From NCBI GenBank assembly GCA_051453625.1, contig JBOZIK010000001.1:289150518-289172801 (forward strand): a stretch of DNA of 22,284 nucleotides, given 5' to 3'. Position numbers and translations under genes: made by a program. Origin of the DNA: Welwitschia mirabilis. Taxonomy: Eukaryota > Gnetophyta > Gnetopsida > Welwitschiales. Positions 1 to 9,206 of the stretch are shown here, piece by piece. Each line of letters opens with the position of its first letter. The stretch's first letter is position 1. The notes below the pieces were generated by a model. It ran no database searches, had not been told where the DNA came from, and was given only the letters and a program-made list of their open reading frames with translations.

Positions 1-283
1 AGAATGCCTCAAGCACATATTTCACAAGATGTTTGCAGCAAAGACATAGATCAAATGTTGGTTTCTATGATAGAGTATATCCAGTGTAGAGTTACTATCA
101 ATCCATTCACTAACTACAAATGTTGAGCTTTCTTCTTTTTATAGAGAACACACATCAAATAGCTAATTGAAAAATATCATACTGATATTTTCTAGAGATC
201 TTGAATTCAAATTTTCATTTATTTGGGTGCCAATCTAAGCTTAGATCCAAGGAATATCTTCCACCAAATCAGTCTTAAAGTTT
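1..283. other. Non-coding AT-rich sequence, no feature seen
   Basis: No convincing open frame, RNA gene or repeat is visible up to the first assembly gap. The short open frames here run into the N block and have no recognisable protein content. Confidence 0.6.
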
Positions 284-456
284 NNNNNNNNNNNNNNNNN
301 NNNNNNNNNNNNNNNNNNNNNNNNNNNNNNNNNNNNNNNNNNNNNNNNNNNNNNNNNNNNNNNNNNNNNNNNNNNNNNNNNNNNNNNNNNNNNNNNNNNN
401 NNNNNNNNNNNNNNNNNNNNNNNNNNNNNNNNNNNNNNNNNNNNNNNNNNNNNNNN
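284..456. other. Assembly gap (173 N) bordering a tandem repeat
   Basis: This is a run of 173 N. The base immediately to its right (457) starts with GGGACGTCC, the opening word of the 80-bp repeat units that follow at 478. The gap may therefore hide further or collapsed copies of that minisatellite. Any open frame that spans the gap is an artefact of reading N as an unknown residue. Confidence 0.95.
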
Positions 457-477
457 GGGACGTCCACACTAAAACAA

Positions 478-717
478 TGGGGACATTCACACTTGTAAAC
501 TGTGTAGTCCCTCATACAAGTAGGCTGAGAAGAGTGGGGACGTCTAGGCTCCTTGAGTTGGGATGTCTGCACTTGTTAACAACACAAAATGCTATACAAA
601 TCATCTGCGAAAGGTGGGGACATCCGAGCTACTTGAGTGGGAGCATCCGCACTTATTAACAGGCTAAACTCCCATACAATTAAACTGCGAGGAGTGAGGA
701 CATCCAGGCCTTTTAAG
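478..717. repeat. 80-bp minisatellite, three tandem copies plus partial copies
   Basis: Three consecutive 80-bp units lie at 478-557, 558-637 and 638-717. Each opens with a TGGGGACRTCC-like word followed by GCACTTRTTAAC, carries a second GTGGGGACRTC word about 57 bases in, and ends with CTTGAG or a near variant. A fourth unit begins at 718 with TGGGGACGTCCA and then diverges, and another fragment begins at 457. The units are clearly related but diverged, so the array is not recent. GGACGTCC is itself palindromic, so each unit carries two related short palindromes. Function is unknown. Confidence 0.85.
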
Positions 718-2093
718 TGGGGACGTCCAAGGTCCTGTTAGAACTGAATACACAAAAACATGAGGCGAGGACACCCACCATTATGATCAAGGCTGACCAA
801 ACATAGATTACCAACTTTAGATCATCCATTCGCCACTCTTTGAAAGATGTGAGCACACACAGTTTCGCACATGCCATCAAACTTGTTATCATTGAAACTC
901 ATAGTTCCCACATGAAGCATTTAGAGACATTGGTGAAGAATTTTTATTCTATAGTACATTACGTATGGATGAATCAATTTCTTATTTTGTATACTTTATT
1001 GCAATATCATTATACTTCATTTTGTAGATCAATATGTGAAATGGTTTGTTTTGAATGTAATTCAATCCTTTTTGGTTAATAGATAAGTTTCTTTTTGATA
1101 CCTAATCCGCTGGCGCTGCTTTATAATGGACAACAAGCTCTTTTTACCAATTTTTATACTAATAAAACACAAGTTGTTTCTTAATACTAAAACATGGTTC
1201 CCTTCACTGGATTTTGATGGGTCTAATTTACTAGGGACTATTGAAGGCCTGGTGGGGGCCAATAATGGAACCCTCATGGTGACTATTTTGAGGCATTAAT
1301 GAGCGCATTTGAGATGTGTTCCAAGATTACCTTAAGTGCTTCCAAAGGAATATCAATGGATTAAGTAGTTAAGGATCTGAAGTGTAATTAAAACAAGAAT
1401 CAACAATATTTGATAAAGACTTCATGTAGCATGTAGTGAATACCCAGTGACAATGTTGTCACACTCCATCATCGAGCAATGGAAGTAGCAACAATATAGT
1501 GTGCACTGTTTATTTGAAAGTATCCTCTCTTACCATTTCCAAGTGATGACATGATCACTACATGCATTGTCCAGTGACACAACCATCGAAATTTCAATTA
1601 CTTGTAAGTTGCAACTAGTTTTAGTGACATCTTCATAATGCAAGGGGTTCATCCTAGCCTGACATCTTTTGTTTTGGATTTGTAACACTTGGAGTCTAAA
1701 ATGCTAAAAAGGCTGTCTAGTAACGAGTCTACATGCTCAGTCTTGTGATTTAGAGTAAAATAGTTGCATCGGAACCTCATGTAAGGCAAGGTTCTTATCA
1801 AAAACTTTTTATGTGATGCAATCTGGACAAAGTTTAGATTGGGTGTAATTGTGATTTACAGCATGAGTGCTGATCATCTAACAGACAATCAGCATTAATT
1901 ATTAGATATTGGACTTCTTCTAACCTGCAATTTCAATTGTTTAACATTTTCTCTTGTGCATCTAGTTTTCTTTTTCTTTCTTCTTTTTCTTTCTAAAATA
2001 CTTCTCAAAACTTGGCTTCATTGGATACGGTCCTGGATTGCACTACGCTATACATCAGTTTCTAACTATTATCCCTCACAGTTCAACATGTAT
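718..2093. other. Non-coding sequence with scattered short palindromes
   Basis: No supported gene. The small open frames at 840-1079 (+) and 1062-1277 (-) have no recognisable domains. Around 1447-1630 the word AGTGACA recurs (near 1446, 1571 and 1622), with a 7-bp-arm hairpin GTGACAA/TTGTCAC at 1447-1462 and AGTGAT/ATCACT at 1542-1559. A short T/C-rich tract lies near 1965-1995. Confidence 0.5.
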
Positions 2094-2192
2094 CCTTCTA
2101 GGATAGACTAATAGGAGCCAAGACCCATCTTGCAGAGGGGATTGCGAAGGTTGCATATTGAAGCACGTGTCACTTCAGGAAAGCACTCTCCC
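2094..2192. repeat. Direct repeat, copy 1 (period 243 bp)
   Basis: This starts CCTTCTAGGAYAG and ends with GAAAGCACTC. It matches 2337-2432 across its length with many substitutions and small indels. Shared landmarks in order are CCTTCTAGGA, CTAATAG, ATCTTGCA, GCTTGCATA or its variant, TGAAGCAC and GAAAGCACTC. It is an old duplication, and no coding content is recognisable. Confidence 0.7.
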
Positions 2193-2336
2193 TGGCAGTG
2201 GCTTGTTCTTTTGGCTGCAAGTCACCCTTTTAGCTGTAAAAATCATCCTATTTGGGTGCCAAATAAGCAGTCCGCAAACAGTCACAGATTGTGCAAGATG
2301 CCAGGCTTGTTGACAGCCACATAACAGCCATTTTAG
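2193..2336. other. Spacer between the two 243-bp-period direct repeats
   Basis: This non-coding sequence lies between the direct-repeat copies. It forms part of the 243-bp unit in copy 1, and no further copy of it is seen. Confidence 0.5.
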
Positions 2337-2432
2337 CCTTCTAGGACAGCCTAATAGCAAGCTCAATTTATCTTGCAAAAAGGAGTACCAAGCTTGCATA
2401 GTGAAGCACAGTCATCGCAAGAAAGCACTCCC
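2337..2432. repeat. Direct repeat, copy 2 (period 243 bp)
   Basis: This is the diverged partner of 2094-2192, beginning CCTTCTAGGACAG and ending GAAAGCACTCCC. The offset between copies is 243 bp. Substitutions are spread evenly, which suggests an old tandem or segmental duplication rather than an assembly error. Confidence 0.7.
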
Positions 2433-2993
2433 AATCTTCTGGTGAACATCAGCATACATGGCATTGTCCGCCAATAGTGGAGTTACAGGAAGTTGTTAGA
2501 TCTACAATCTGCTCATCATTCACTATATAGACATTCTATATCCCTCTTGTGTATTCATATGGTTCAAAATGTTATGTCTAGTTATGATCTTAATTGTAGG
2601 CTCTTCCATTCACAACATGTAATTGATATCATCTGTCATTTCTCAGTTAATTAACTAGGTTATTTTCTGGTTGTATTGACAATATTGCTTATTTGGCAAT
2701 TTGTATTCTTAAAACTTGAAAATTACAACATTCCTTATTTGCCTTGAGAATTAAGTTTTTATTGAACGTTGACACTGTTATTGTCATGTTCCCGTGATCC
2801 TTTTGTTACGGTCAATTAATGTATGAGTTGAGACGTAATTGATCCTTTATGAGGGCCTAATAAATACTTCATGTAATATTTGTTAAAAGAAGTCTGTTAA
2901 GGCATAAAGTAGTAAATTAAGAGTCAGCATTTTACAATTATTTTGTAAAAAAGGCATGAGCCTAAAAGATGTGACTTTCGCTGTAATTGGTAA
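2433..2993. other. Non-coding AT-rich sequence
   Basis: No open frame of note, RNA gene or repeat is seen. T-rich and A-rich segments alternate, as in plant introns or intergenic DNA. Confidence 0.5.
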
Positions 2994-3158
2994 CTCTTGG
3001 AAAATCCTAATAAGAGGCCTAAGGCACTAGGTGAAGGTAGACAAGGCTGTGCAGTATTAACCATGATAAGTCAAATTGATCCTTCATTGACTTATGAGGA
3101 AATCTTGATGGAAGCCATGTCTTTGCCATGGTGCACTAATCCTGAAGCTGATAGTTAA
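2994..3158 (+). CDS. Exon-like short open frame, unidentified
   Basis: A 54-codon stretch without stops follows an in-frame TAA at 2991 and ends with TAA at 3156-3158. The inferred peptide has a protein-like, acidic end containing IDPSLTYEEILMEAMSLPW, richer and more balanced in residues than the surrounding AT-rich frames. There is no clear start codon for the full stretch; an internal Met lies about 24 codons in. It could be a terminal exon or an exon remnant, with possible AG acceptors inside the first 60 bases. I do not recognise the family. Chance remains a real possibility at this length. Confidence 0.25.
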   Translation, partial: LLENPNKRPKALGEGRQGCAVLTMISQIDPSLTYEEILMEAMSLPWCTNPEADS

Positions 3159-3770
3159 GAGATTCCAAGCGTATTATTTTGATGATTAATAAAGATTGAT
3201 GTTCTACCCTGTTTCAGAAATTGCATCTTTTTTTACTTTTTCTGAAAAATGGATTTGGACTGTTGCCATGATCTTGTATCAAACTACTTAGATTTAAATT
3301 GCTTGTATTTTGTGTTCTTTCCCTCTAGCACTAAAAGTTGCTATCTCATAGCTATACCATGTGATAGTGGGTTTTGCTTTGTGGCTAATTGATTTTGGTT
3401 TTCTTCTGGAAAGAATGTTTTTAGTGACCATCATCTCGTGTGTGATGAGAGTTATTGGCTTCCTTAGCAATGCATACTTTCCTCCCACCCTTGTTTATTA
3501 TAATGTTAAAAGTTATATTGCTTTTCTTCATTGAATTTGCATCCCCACCTTTGAGTTATAATAGCCCCTTGAATAGTGGACCACTTTGTAAAAAAGTTTC
3601 TATTGGTCCCCAAGTTGATCCCTGTGAGTTGGTGGAAATCTCTCTTTTGAACTTTTCACCCTCTCCCTTCCATTTTTTTACTTCATTTTGCACTTGTGTC
3701 CTAATCCCAAAGCTTTCCTTACTTTCTTCTGAGGCATTGAGAGGGGGTTCCTAACTGACCCTCATGTCAT
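3159..3770. other. Non-coding, becoming pyrimidine-rich
   Basis: No supported gene. From about 3470 the + strand becomes rich in C and T. The resulting open frame at 3455-3754 is low-complexity (Leu, Phe, Ser, Pro) and reads as a composition effect. Confidence 0.5.
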
Positions 3771-4843
3771 CTTCCACAACTAGGGCATGGCAGATAGGCC
3801 CTCAACTACAAATTCAATGCCTAGGGGTTGGAAGTGGGCTCTCTAGTCCTCTCTTCTAGCCTCTCCCAACTTAGAACATGTTCTGATGCCCCCAAGCTTT
3901 TTTGTTATCCTAGCCTTTTAATTAGATAGGTTTCCCTCGAGGGCTGAATTCCTCCTCTATGGTTCCCACTTCATACCTCCAGACTCCCAAGGTCCCTCAG
4001 TTACTCACTCCCTTTTCTTGGCCATCATTCTTCTCAATTCCTTTTCTCCTTACCTTCTCCCTTGTCTCCCTATCCCTCATCCTCACCTCTCTTGCAGTTG
4101 TCTTCCATGCCTAGGGTGTGGAAGACAAGATCTTGAGTCCTCACCCATGCCTCTTTCATTCCTAAGGCATGGAAAGGAAGGTGGGTGTGGGGTTGGTTGG
4201 GGATGGAGGGGAAAGGGGGGTTGTCTTTGCTCTGACTTCCACGCCTAGGATATGGAAGATAGCTTTCATCTTTCAACCTCTATTGTATGTTGCCTTGAGG
4301 ATACTTTCCTAGCATTATATAGGTTTCCCCTTTAGCTAAACCCCTTGTCTAGACTCCTTTGATGACTGATCATGGCTTGGAAAGTGAGAACCTGTCCCTT
4401 TCTTCTCTTTTGTAGAGAATTAGTCTAGATGTTCCATGCTTAGGGTGTTGAAGACCCTTCTTCCTTTCCATCTCTTAGCTACAGAAGACCTCCATGACCT
4501 CCTTTAGGCTGCTTTTGCATTCTAGACTACTCCCATTATGATAGATGTCTACTTTAGAGGTCTTCCTTCATTGATCTTGAGAAGATTTAGAGTCCTCCTC
4601 AGAGGAAGCTTCATAAGCTTCATTCTAAGGCTAGGGAACCAAACTTAAGGAAGGTTCCCTGTTTCCATCTGCCCCTTTTCCATCTCATAACCATTTTCTT
4701 TCCTCTATTTTCCCTCCCCCTATTTCTATCCTTTCCCTTTCCCTATTTCTCTCTTCTTCGCACCCCTTCACCATCCTCACTTCATCTTTTCCATGCTTCG
4801 GGTATGGAATTTGGCCTATCTTTTATGACCAAGGCATGGAAGA
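3771..4843. repeat. Dispersed CCTAGG-centred near-palindrome, about nine copies
   Basis: A ~23-bp imperfect palindrome recurs here: a CTTCCA arm, a core close to CCTAGG, and a TGGAAG arm. Copies by eye lie at about 3771-3793, 3812-3834, 3864-3885 (weak), 4102-4124, 4151-4176, 4236-4258, 4431-4455, 4787-4810 and 4820-4843. The asymmetric bases (ATGCCTAGGGTGT against ACACCCTAGGCAT) show copies in both orientations. Spacing is irregular, so this is not a simple tandem array. The host DNA is strongly pyrimidine-rich on the + strand. The copies could be remnants of a decayed tandem repeat or iterated protein-binding or hairpin sites. Confidence 0.7.
4183..4220 (+). other. G-quadruplex-type purine run
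   Basis: Five runs of three or more G (GGG, GGGG, GGGG, GGGG, GGGGGG) are separated by loops of 3 to 6 bases, which fits the G3+N1-7 quadruplex pattern on the + strand. It interrupts a + strand that is otherwise C/T-rich, so the purine strand switches sides here. It lies between two copies of the CCTAGG palindrome (4151-4176 and 4236-4258). Confidence 0.7.
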
Positions 4844-6320
4844 GTCAGTCTCCTCCTATGTTTGACCCTACCTTTAGCCTTCTACTATAGCTAGGTACTT
4901 CCCTTTTTAGTCAAAACCACATTCAGTTGTCCCTCCTTAGTCCTGTGCCTAGTCTACTTTTGCTAGAGCTAGTCTCCTCAATGCCTTTTCGTTCTTTGCT
5001 TTTGCAGACCCTAGAGTCTAAAATATCCTCCTTTACCTCTCTTCCCACTCTATTTCCCCACTCTCTTGCGATTCTATAAAGCCGTTCCGTTTTCTTATTG
5101 TTGGATTTAAAAGAGCCCTAAAGTTGCATCAAAGCCTTAGAACACCCTAGAATCAGGTGCACCTATGCATGATATTCAACCATGTGTTGGGTAGCAACTT
5201 GATGACTAGGAAAGCGACTAGTGGTTTGGTGGGATGATCCTTTTTGGTACCATTAGGGACTGGTTGGAGTAGTTCAGTGTCTTGCTGCCATCTTCAAGGA
5301 GTTCCTTGATCATTATCCATAGCTAGCAAGAAGATGATGTTAGGACATTATCCTAGTCGTTCACACCCCCATGATCACTATGTTGCCTCCCCTTTCTTTT
5401 AATAAAACACCCACTCCTCTATCCTCAGACAAGGCATGCAACCTTTTCCCTTTGTTTTCTTGCTTCTAGATCCTGGCATTTGGGGTGCCATCTCTTCATT
5501 CATTGATTATGTTTGACTTCCTTCCAGTCAATTATTGCTATTCTCTACCTTGGCCATAGACTTTTCTTCATCATAATGCCCAGATAACAGACTCAGTCTC
5601 CATTGACAATAGTCTTCTTTGTTTAGTCAACCAAAGTTGCATCCCTTTCCATGGAGGAGTCTATAGCAAGATCATGTGTTAGTTCTCTACTCCCAAAATT
5701 ATCTTTTCTTGAGTCTTGTTCTCAATTTTGCTTCATTACAAGAAAAGGACCCTATCTTCTGTCTGATCTTTCTCTCCATTTGTTCTCTCACAAGGAAGGG
5801 GAGACCCTACGTACACTCTTCTTGTCTCATTTTGAACAGAGAGCAATTGCTTTACAACTGGATATCTTTTGAATGAGAGTAAAGTTCTAGTTTTTCTCTT
5901 GAGGTCTGGAACTTACATCACAAGTTCATTGGAGTCAATAGTGAAGAAGACCTTGTGAGAGGCACCCCTCTTCTTTCAAGAGAAACAAACTTTCCCTTTT
6001 AGCAAAGGAGGAAGATCATCCTTAGGTTGTAACCTTTTTTCTTCCTAGTCCCTTACTTAGCCTAAAGAGGAGATCCCATTTTGGAACCCTTATTCCCAAA
6101 ACCTTGAAGACCTGCTTCATTTTTCCCTTCATGGATACCTTGGAGCAATTTGAAGGATATCTCCTTCTTTGAAAGTCCTCTATTCCCACCTTAACACTTT
6201 TTCCTTTTGCTTTTGTTAAATGCTCCATTTTCGTGAGTTTTCACTAGGGTTGGCCTTGTGCTTTACCTCATGCCTTGGTTACTCTGTTAATTGTGGGCCA
6301 TATTTTGGGTGCCTAATTTC
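4844..6320. other. Pyrimidine-rich non-coding sequence
   Basis: No supported gene. The + strand stays C/T-rich. Frames at 5651-5876 (+) and 6022-6228 (-) are composition-driven and carry no recognisable domain. A partial AAGGCATG word near 5431 may be a fragment of the upstream palindrome family. Confidence 0.5.
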
Positions 6321-6541
6321 CAGCTTCTCTCTTAAACAAGTCCAAGTTGCTTCACCCTAGAAAGTTGAAGTTGTTGTCCCTTCGTCGCCTAGGGAAGAGA
6401 ATTTACATAAACAATTTTCTCTAACCTAGGTAGCTTCTCTCTTAAACAAGTCCAAGTTGCTTCACCTTCGAAAGTGGAAGTTGTTGTTCCTTCCTCACCT
6501 AGGGAAGGGAATTTACATCAACAATTTCCTTCAACCTAGGG
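6321..6541. repeat. 110-bp tandem duplication
   Basis: Copies 6322-6431 and 6432-6541 abut head to tail. By hand I count about 12 mismatches in 110 positions and no indel. Each copy opens AGCTTCTCTCTTAAACAAGT and contains CCTAGGGAAG and a terminal AACCTAGG. That adds four CCTAGG words to the set seen at 3771-4843. No protein function is assigned; the open frame at 6457-6813 merely passes through the second copy. Confidence 0.9.
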
Positions 6542-7154
6542 TGATGTTGATCTTCAATTCTAGATTGTTAATATCCCCATCAAAATCTATCATCGCTAAC
6601 CTATTAATGGTAAGGGTTATTACAATGAAACTTGCTTGTTTTACAAAGAGCCAAGGAAGTTATTACCTAGTTTTGGATAGGCATTTTAACATCAACAAGA
6701 CAACATTCCCTTTTTTTCTTTTTTTTTTTTTTTGGTTTTCGGTTTTTAAGGAATTTAATTCATGGGAAACTATATCACACTCGCTAGGTTCACTAGTTTG
6801 TTTGGCCGAATGAAAACACATGGGTAGTGTTTGTCGGTGTAGGAGCTAGCTAGCAAATCTCTAGGTCCTAGTTGTGATTCATACCCAAAACATTGAAACC
6901 CACACACTCTGATGCATCTTGAAGACATGAATTGAAGCCACAAGCCCATCCACATATTGTAGGATTTGAATCTAAGACATTGAAGCTTATAAATTATAGA
7001 CATGGGTTGAACCAACAACACTATGCCCCAAGCTTATGAACTATAAGTGGTTATCATGTTTTATGGGGATGTCAAACTTGAAGCCTTTAGTGACCATATC
7101 TTCCCTAGTAGTACAACTACTAAAATTGCCCAAACAAATGGTTTACTTACAGCT
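6542..7154. other. Non-coding, with a long T tract
   Basis: A T-rich tract at about 6713-6735 has 16 or so consecutive T, which could be the A-tail of an old minus-strand retroelement or simple slippage. From about 6830 to 7020 there are several loosely similar words of the TTGAA(A/G)CC type. No gene is supported. Confidence 0.4.
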
Positions 7155-7266
7155 AGGGCCTAATAGATGCTTTAGTGCTAAGCAAGGGATCTAAAGGTTT
7201 GAACCCACAACCTTTTGTGTGAAGGACAACTGTCGCACTAGTGGGACTGTCACCCCATTGGCAACA
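7155..7266 (-). repeat. tRNA-like SINE-type repeat, copy 1
   Basis: Read on the minus strand, this contains GGTTCAAACC (+ strand 7196-7205), close to the Pol III box B consensus GGTTCGANNCC. About 30 bases upstream is a tRNA-like stretch with CCACTAGTG resembling the D-arm and anticodon region. The layout is that of a tRNA-derived repeat head. It aligns along its whole length with 11607-11708, sharing GGCCT, AAAGGTTT, AACCCA, CAC and GGACT blocks on the + strand. It is not a usable tRNA, because the acceptor pairing and anticodon arm are not evident. The tail and target-site duplications were not found. Confidence 0.5.
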
Positions 7267-8050
7267 CATAATTCCTTTGCCACTAAGTTAAACTATTCTA
7301 CATGATTCTTGATTTTTCTAAGGAAAAGACATCACAGTTTTAGCCATCTATGGAATTTAATTCTTTCAAGAATACAAACCGTGCTTGAATCTGTGTCCAT
7401 CTTTTTAAGTAATGTTGTGTGAAATTCATGGCAAAGTTTAGACAGTATTCAATCTACATTGCACATCTTAACTAGTCCAAACACACAGCTATTTATGCGC
7501 ACTCATCATTAGTATAAAAGAGTGGTATACAAGTCAAAGCTGTTGCACATGTAATAAATCCTCAATTCTCATCTTATATATGCCATAGTTCTTGCTATTA
7601 AGTTTCTCCATCTCTACTACTTTCTCCATCCTTCCTATTGCATTTGAGCTCCCGTTGCATAAAAAATGATGCTTCAAGAAGTGCATGGATAGGAATCTTA
7701 ATGAGATTGTATGATATGAAAGAAATAAAAAATGTGCTAAGAGTTGTTAGATATCTTGTCAGATGAAACCAACTTCATACTCTCCACTTGCAAAAACAAT
7801 CCCTCACTTGAATGCAAATTGTCACTAAAAGAACATAGAATAGTAGAAGGAAAATGTGAAAAACAAAATAAGGAAAGAGAAGCTTCACTTGGTTTAGCAG
7901 CAATGTGTCTACATCCATGACCAAAGGATATGACAACCTTTATTCAAGCATCTGGAAGTATCTTTGTCAATTACTAAATTATAACCCTTTGGTGATTAGT
8001 TCTCTCACTTTATTGCCTTCCAAATGTCATTTTGTATTCTTATAGTGATC
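7267..8050. other. Non-coding AT-rich sequence
   Basis: No supported gene, repeat or RNA. The last bases before the decayed coding segment (TTTGTATTCTTATAG, about 8031-8045) resemble a plant 3' splice site, which may have been the acceptor for that segment. Confidence 0.4.
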
Positions 8051-8540
8051 TTCTAGATGAATTGGATGAGGGAAGAATTGTTGATAGAGGACTTGGGGAG
8101 GGCCCATGACTACATTAAGATACATGCTATGTTGAAAGAGAATGGTGGTGTGGACATGACCAAGTAGATTGTTGAAGTTGAAAGTTGATGGTGAGACTTT
8201 CCAAAGCTAGGAGAAAGCACATTGCTTGAACAAGATTTCTGCCTGTATGAACCCAAACAACTTGCTCAATATGAAGCTGACTTATTAGATGGTTACATAT
8301 CTGATGAGGCACATGTTTAGGAGCTTCAAAGCACCTATATTGTCATGTTGTACATTATCCAAGATCTAGTGTGCTAGGACATCATGCTGGAGGAGAAAGT
8401 TGATAATTTGATATTTGCAAAGCCCTTTGATGAGAACTACATAGATGCTTAGGCTGCTATGAACACTGCATTTGTTAATGATGAGATTGGTAAGTAGGGT
8501 TGACCTGTTAGTGCTGCTTTGTCTGCTTATGAGAAGCAAA
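8046..8540 (+). pseudogene. Decayed coding sequence, family not recognised
   Basis: Frame 2 from 8117 to 8503 reads as protein interrupted by eight stops: TAG at 8165, 8318, 8375, 8450 and 8495, and TGA at 8186, 8192 and 8501. None is TAA, although the DNA is AT-rich. Between stops it is coding-like and acidic; one open run of 41 codons (8195-8317) contains EQDFCLYEPKQLAQYEADLL. Upstream, frame 1 (about 8047-8103) gives DELDEGRIVDRGLGEG, apparently the same protein before a frameshift near 8100. TAG stops are what CAG codons become after C-to-T change, a typical fate of methylated CHG sites in silenced plant DNA. I cannot name the family. It could be a gene fragment or a transposon protein. 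Confidence 0.5.
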
Positions 8541-8892
8541 ACAGATTTCTCTTCCATCATTGCTTGCATTGCATATAGTTGTTTCTCTAAAAGAGTGGCA
8601 CTGTCTACCCCACCTTGTTGCTTCTTGCTCATTTTCTATTTGGGGGAATCAGTTCTCTTTTCTACTATGATTCTACTTCGTACTTTTGATGCAATGCAAT
8701 CAATTTATGAATTAGCGAATAACATTTCATTATTCCACATCTTTTTTGGGGCATTAAGAAGACATTCTGTTCTATTTACAAAATTAAATAACGGAGTATG
8801 CAATATTCACAAAAATTCAAAGCAGGGGTTTGCCATTTTTGGGTGTTGTGTTGAGCAACAACGGTAAGAAATGCAAATGAAAAGTTTAGTTN
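8541..8892. other. Non-coding; open frame without recognisable content
   Basis: An open frame (8472-8867, +) overlaps the decayed coding segment in another frame and then continues here. It has no recognisable domain and appears incidental. Confidence 0.4.
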
Positions 8893-9206
8893 NNNNNNNN
8901 NNNNNNNNNNNNNNNNNNNNNNNNNNNNNNNNNNNNNNNNNNNNNNNNNNNNNNNNNNNNNNNNNNNNNNNNNNNNNNNNNNNNNNNNNNNNNNNNNNNN
9001 NNNNNNNNNNNNNNNNNNNNNNNNNNNNNNNNNNNNNNNNNNNNNNNNNNNNNNNNNNNNNNNNNNNNNNNNNNNNNNNNNNNNNNNNNNNNNNNNNNNN
9101 NNNNNNNNNNNNNNNNNNNNNNNNNNNNNNNNNNNNNNNNNNNNNNNNNNNNNNNNNNNNNNNNNNNNNNNNNNNNNNNNNNNNNNNNNNNNNNNNNNNN
9201 NNNNNN
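8893..9206. other. Assembly gap (314 N)
   Basis: This is a run of 314 N. The right flank (9207-9330) carries short repeated words, CTACTAGTCACC and CTACTAATCGCC, so the gap may lie in a small repeat. Frames spanning it are not real evidence of genes. Confidence 0.95.

Noticed and set aside
223-572. Open frames spanning the first gap
   Set aside because: Most codons are N, and the visible ends are minisatellite sequence with no protein character.
478-717. CRISPR array
   Set aside because: The repeats are 80 bp, adjacent and diverged, with no unique spacers, and the genome is eukaryotic.
840-1079. 79-codon open frame (+)
   Set aside because: It is coding-like in its first half (HSFAHAIKLVIIETH) but AT-biased after that, with no match I can name. 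Kept out as too weak.
3455-4276. Open frames in the pyrimidine-rich block (99, 76 and 68 codons)
   Set aside because: They are low-complexity Leu/Ser/Pro/Phe peptides explained by C/T-rich composition, overlap each other on both strands, and run through palindrome copies and the G-rich tract.
6457-6813. 118-codon open frame (+)
   Set aside because: It passes through the second copy of a tandem repeat and a T-tract that yields poly-Phe. No recognisable domain.
7196-7205. Functional tRNA gene
   Set aside because: Only a box B-like word and loose D-arm similarity are present. No complete cloverleaf or acceptor stem could be drawn, so it is treated as a SINE-type repeat.
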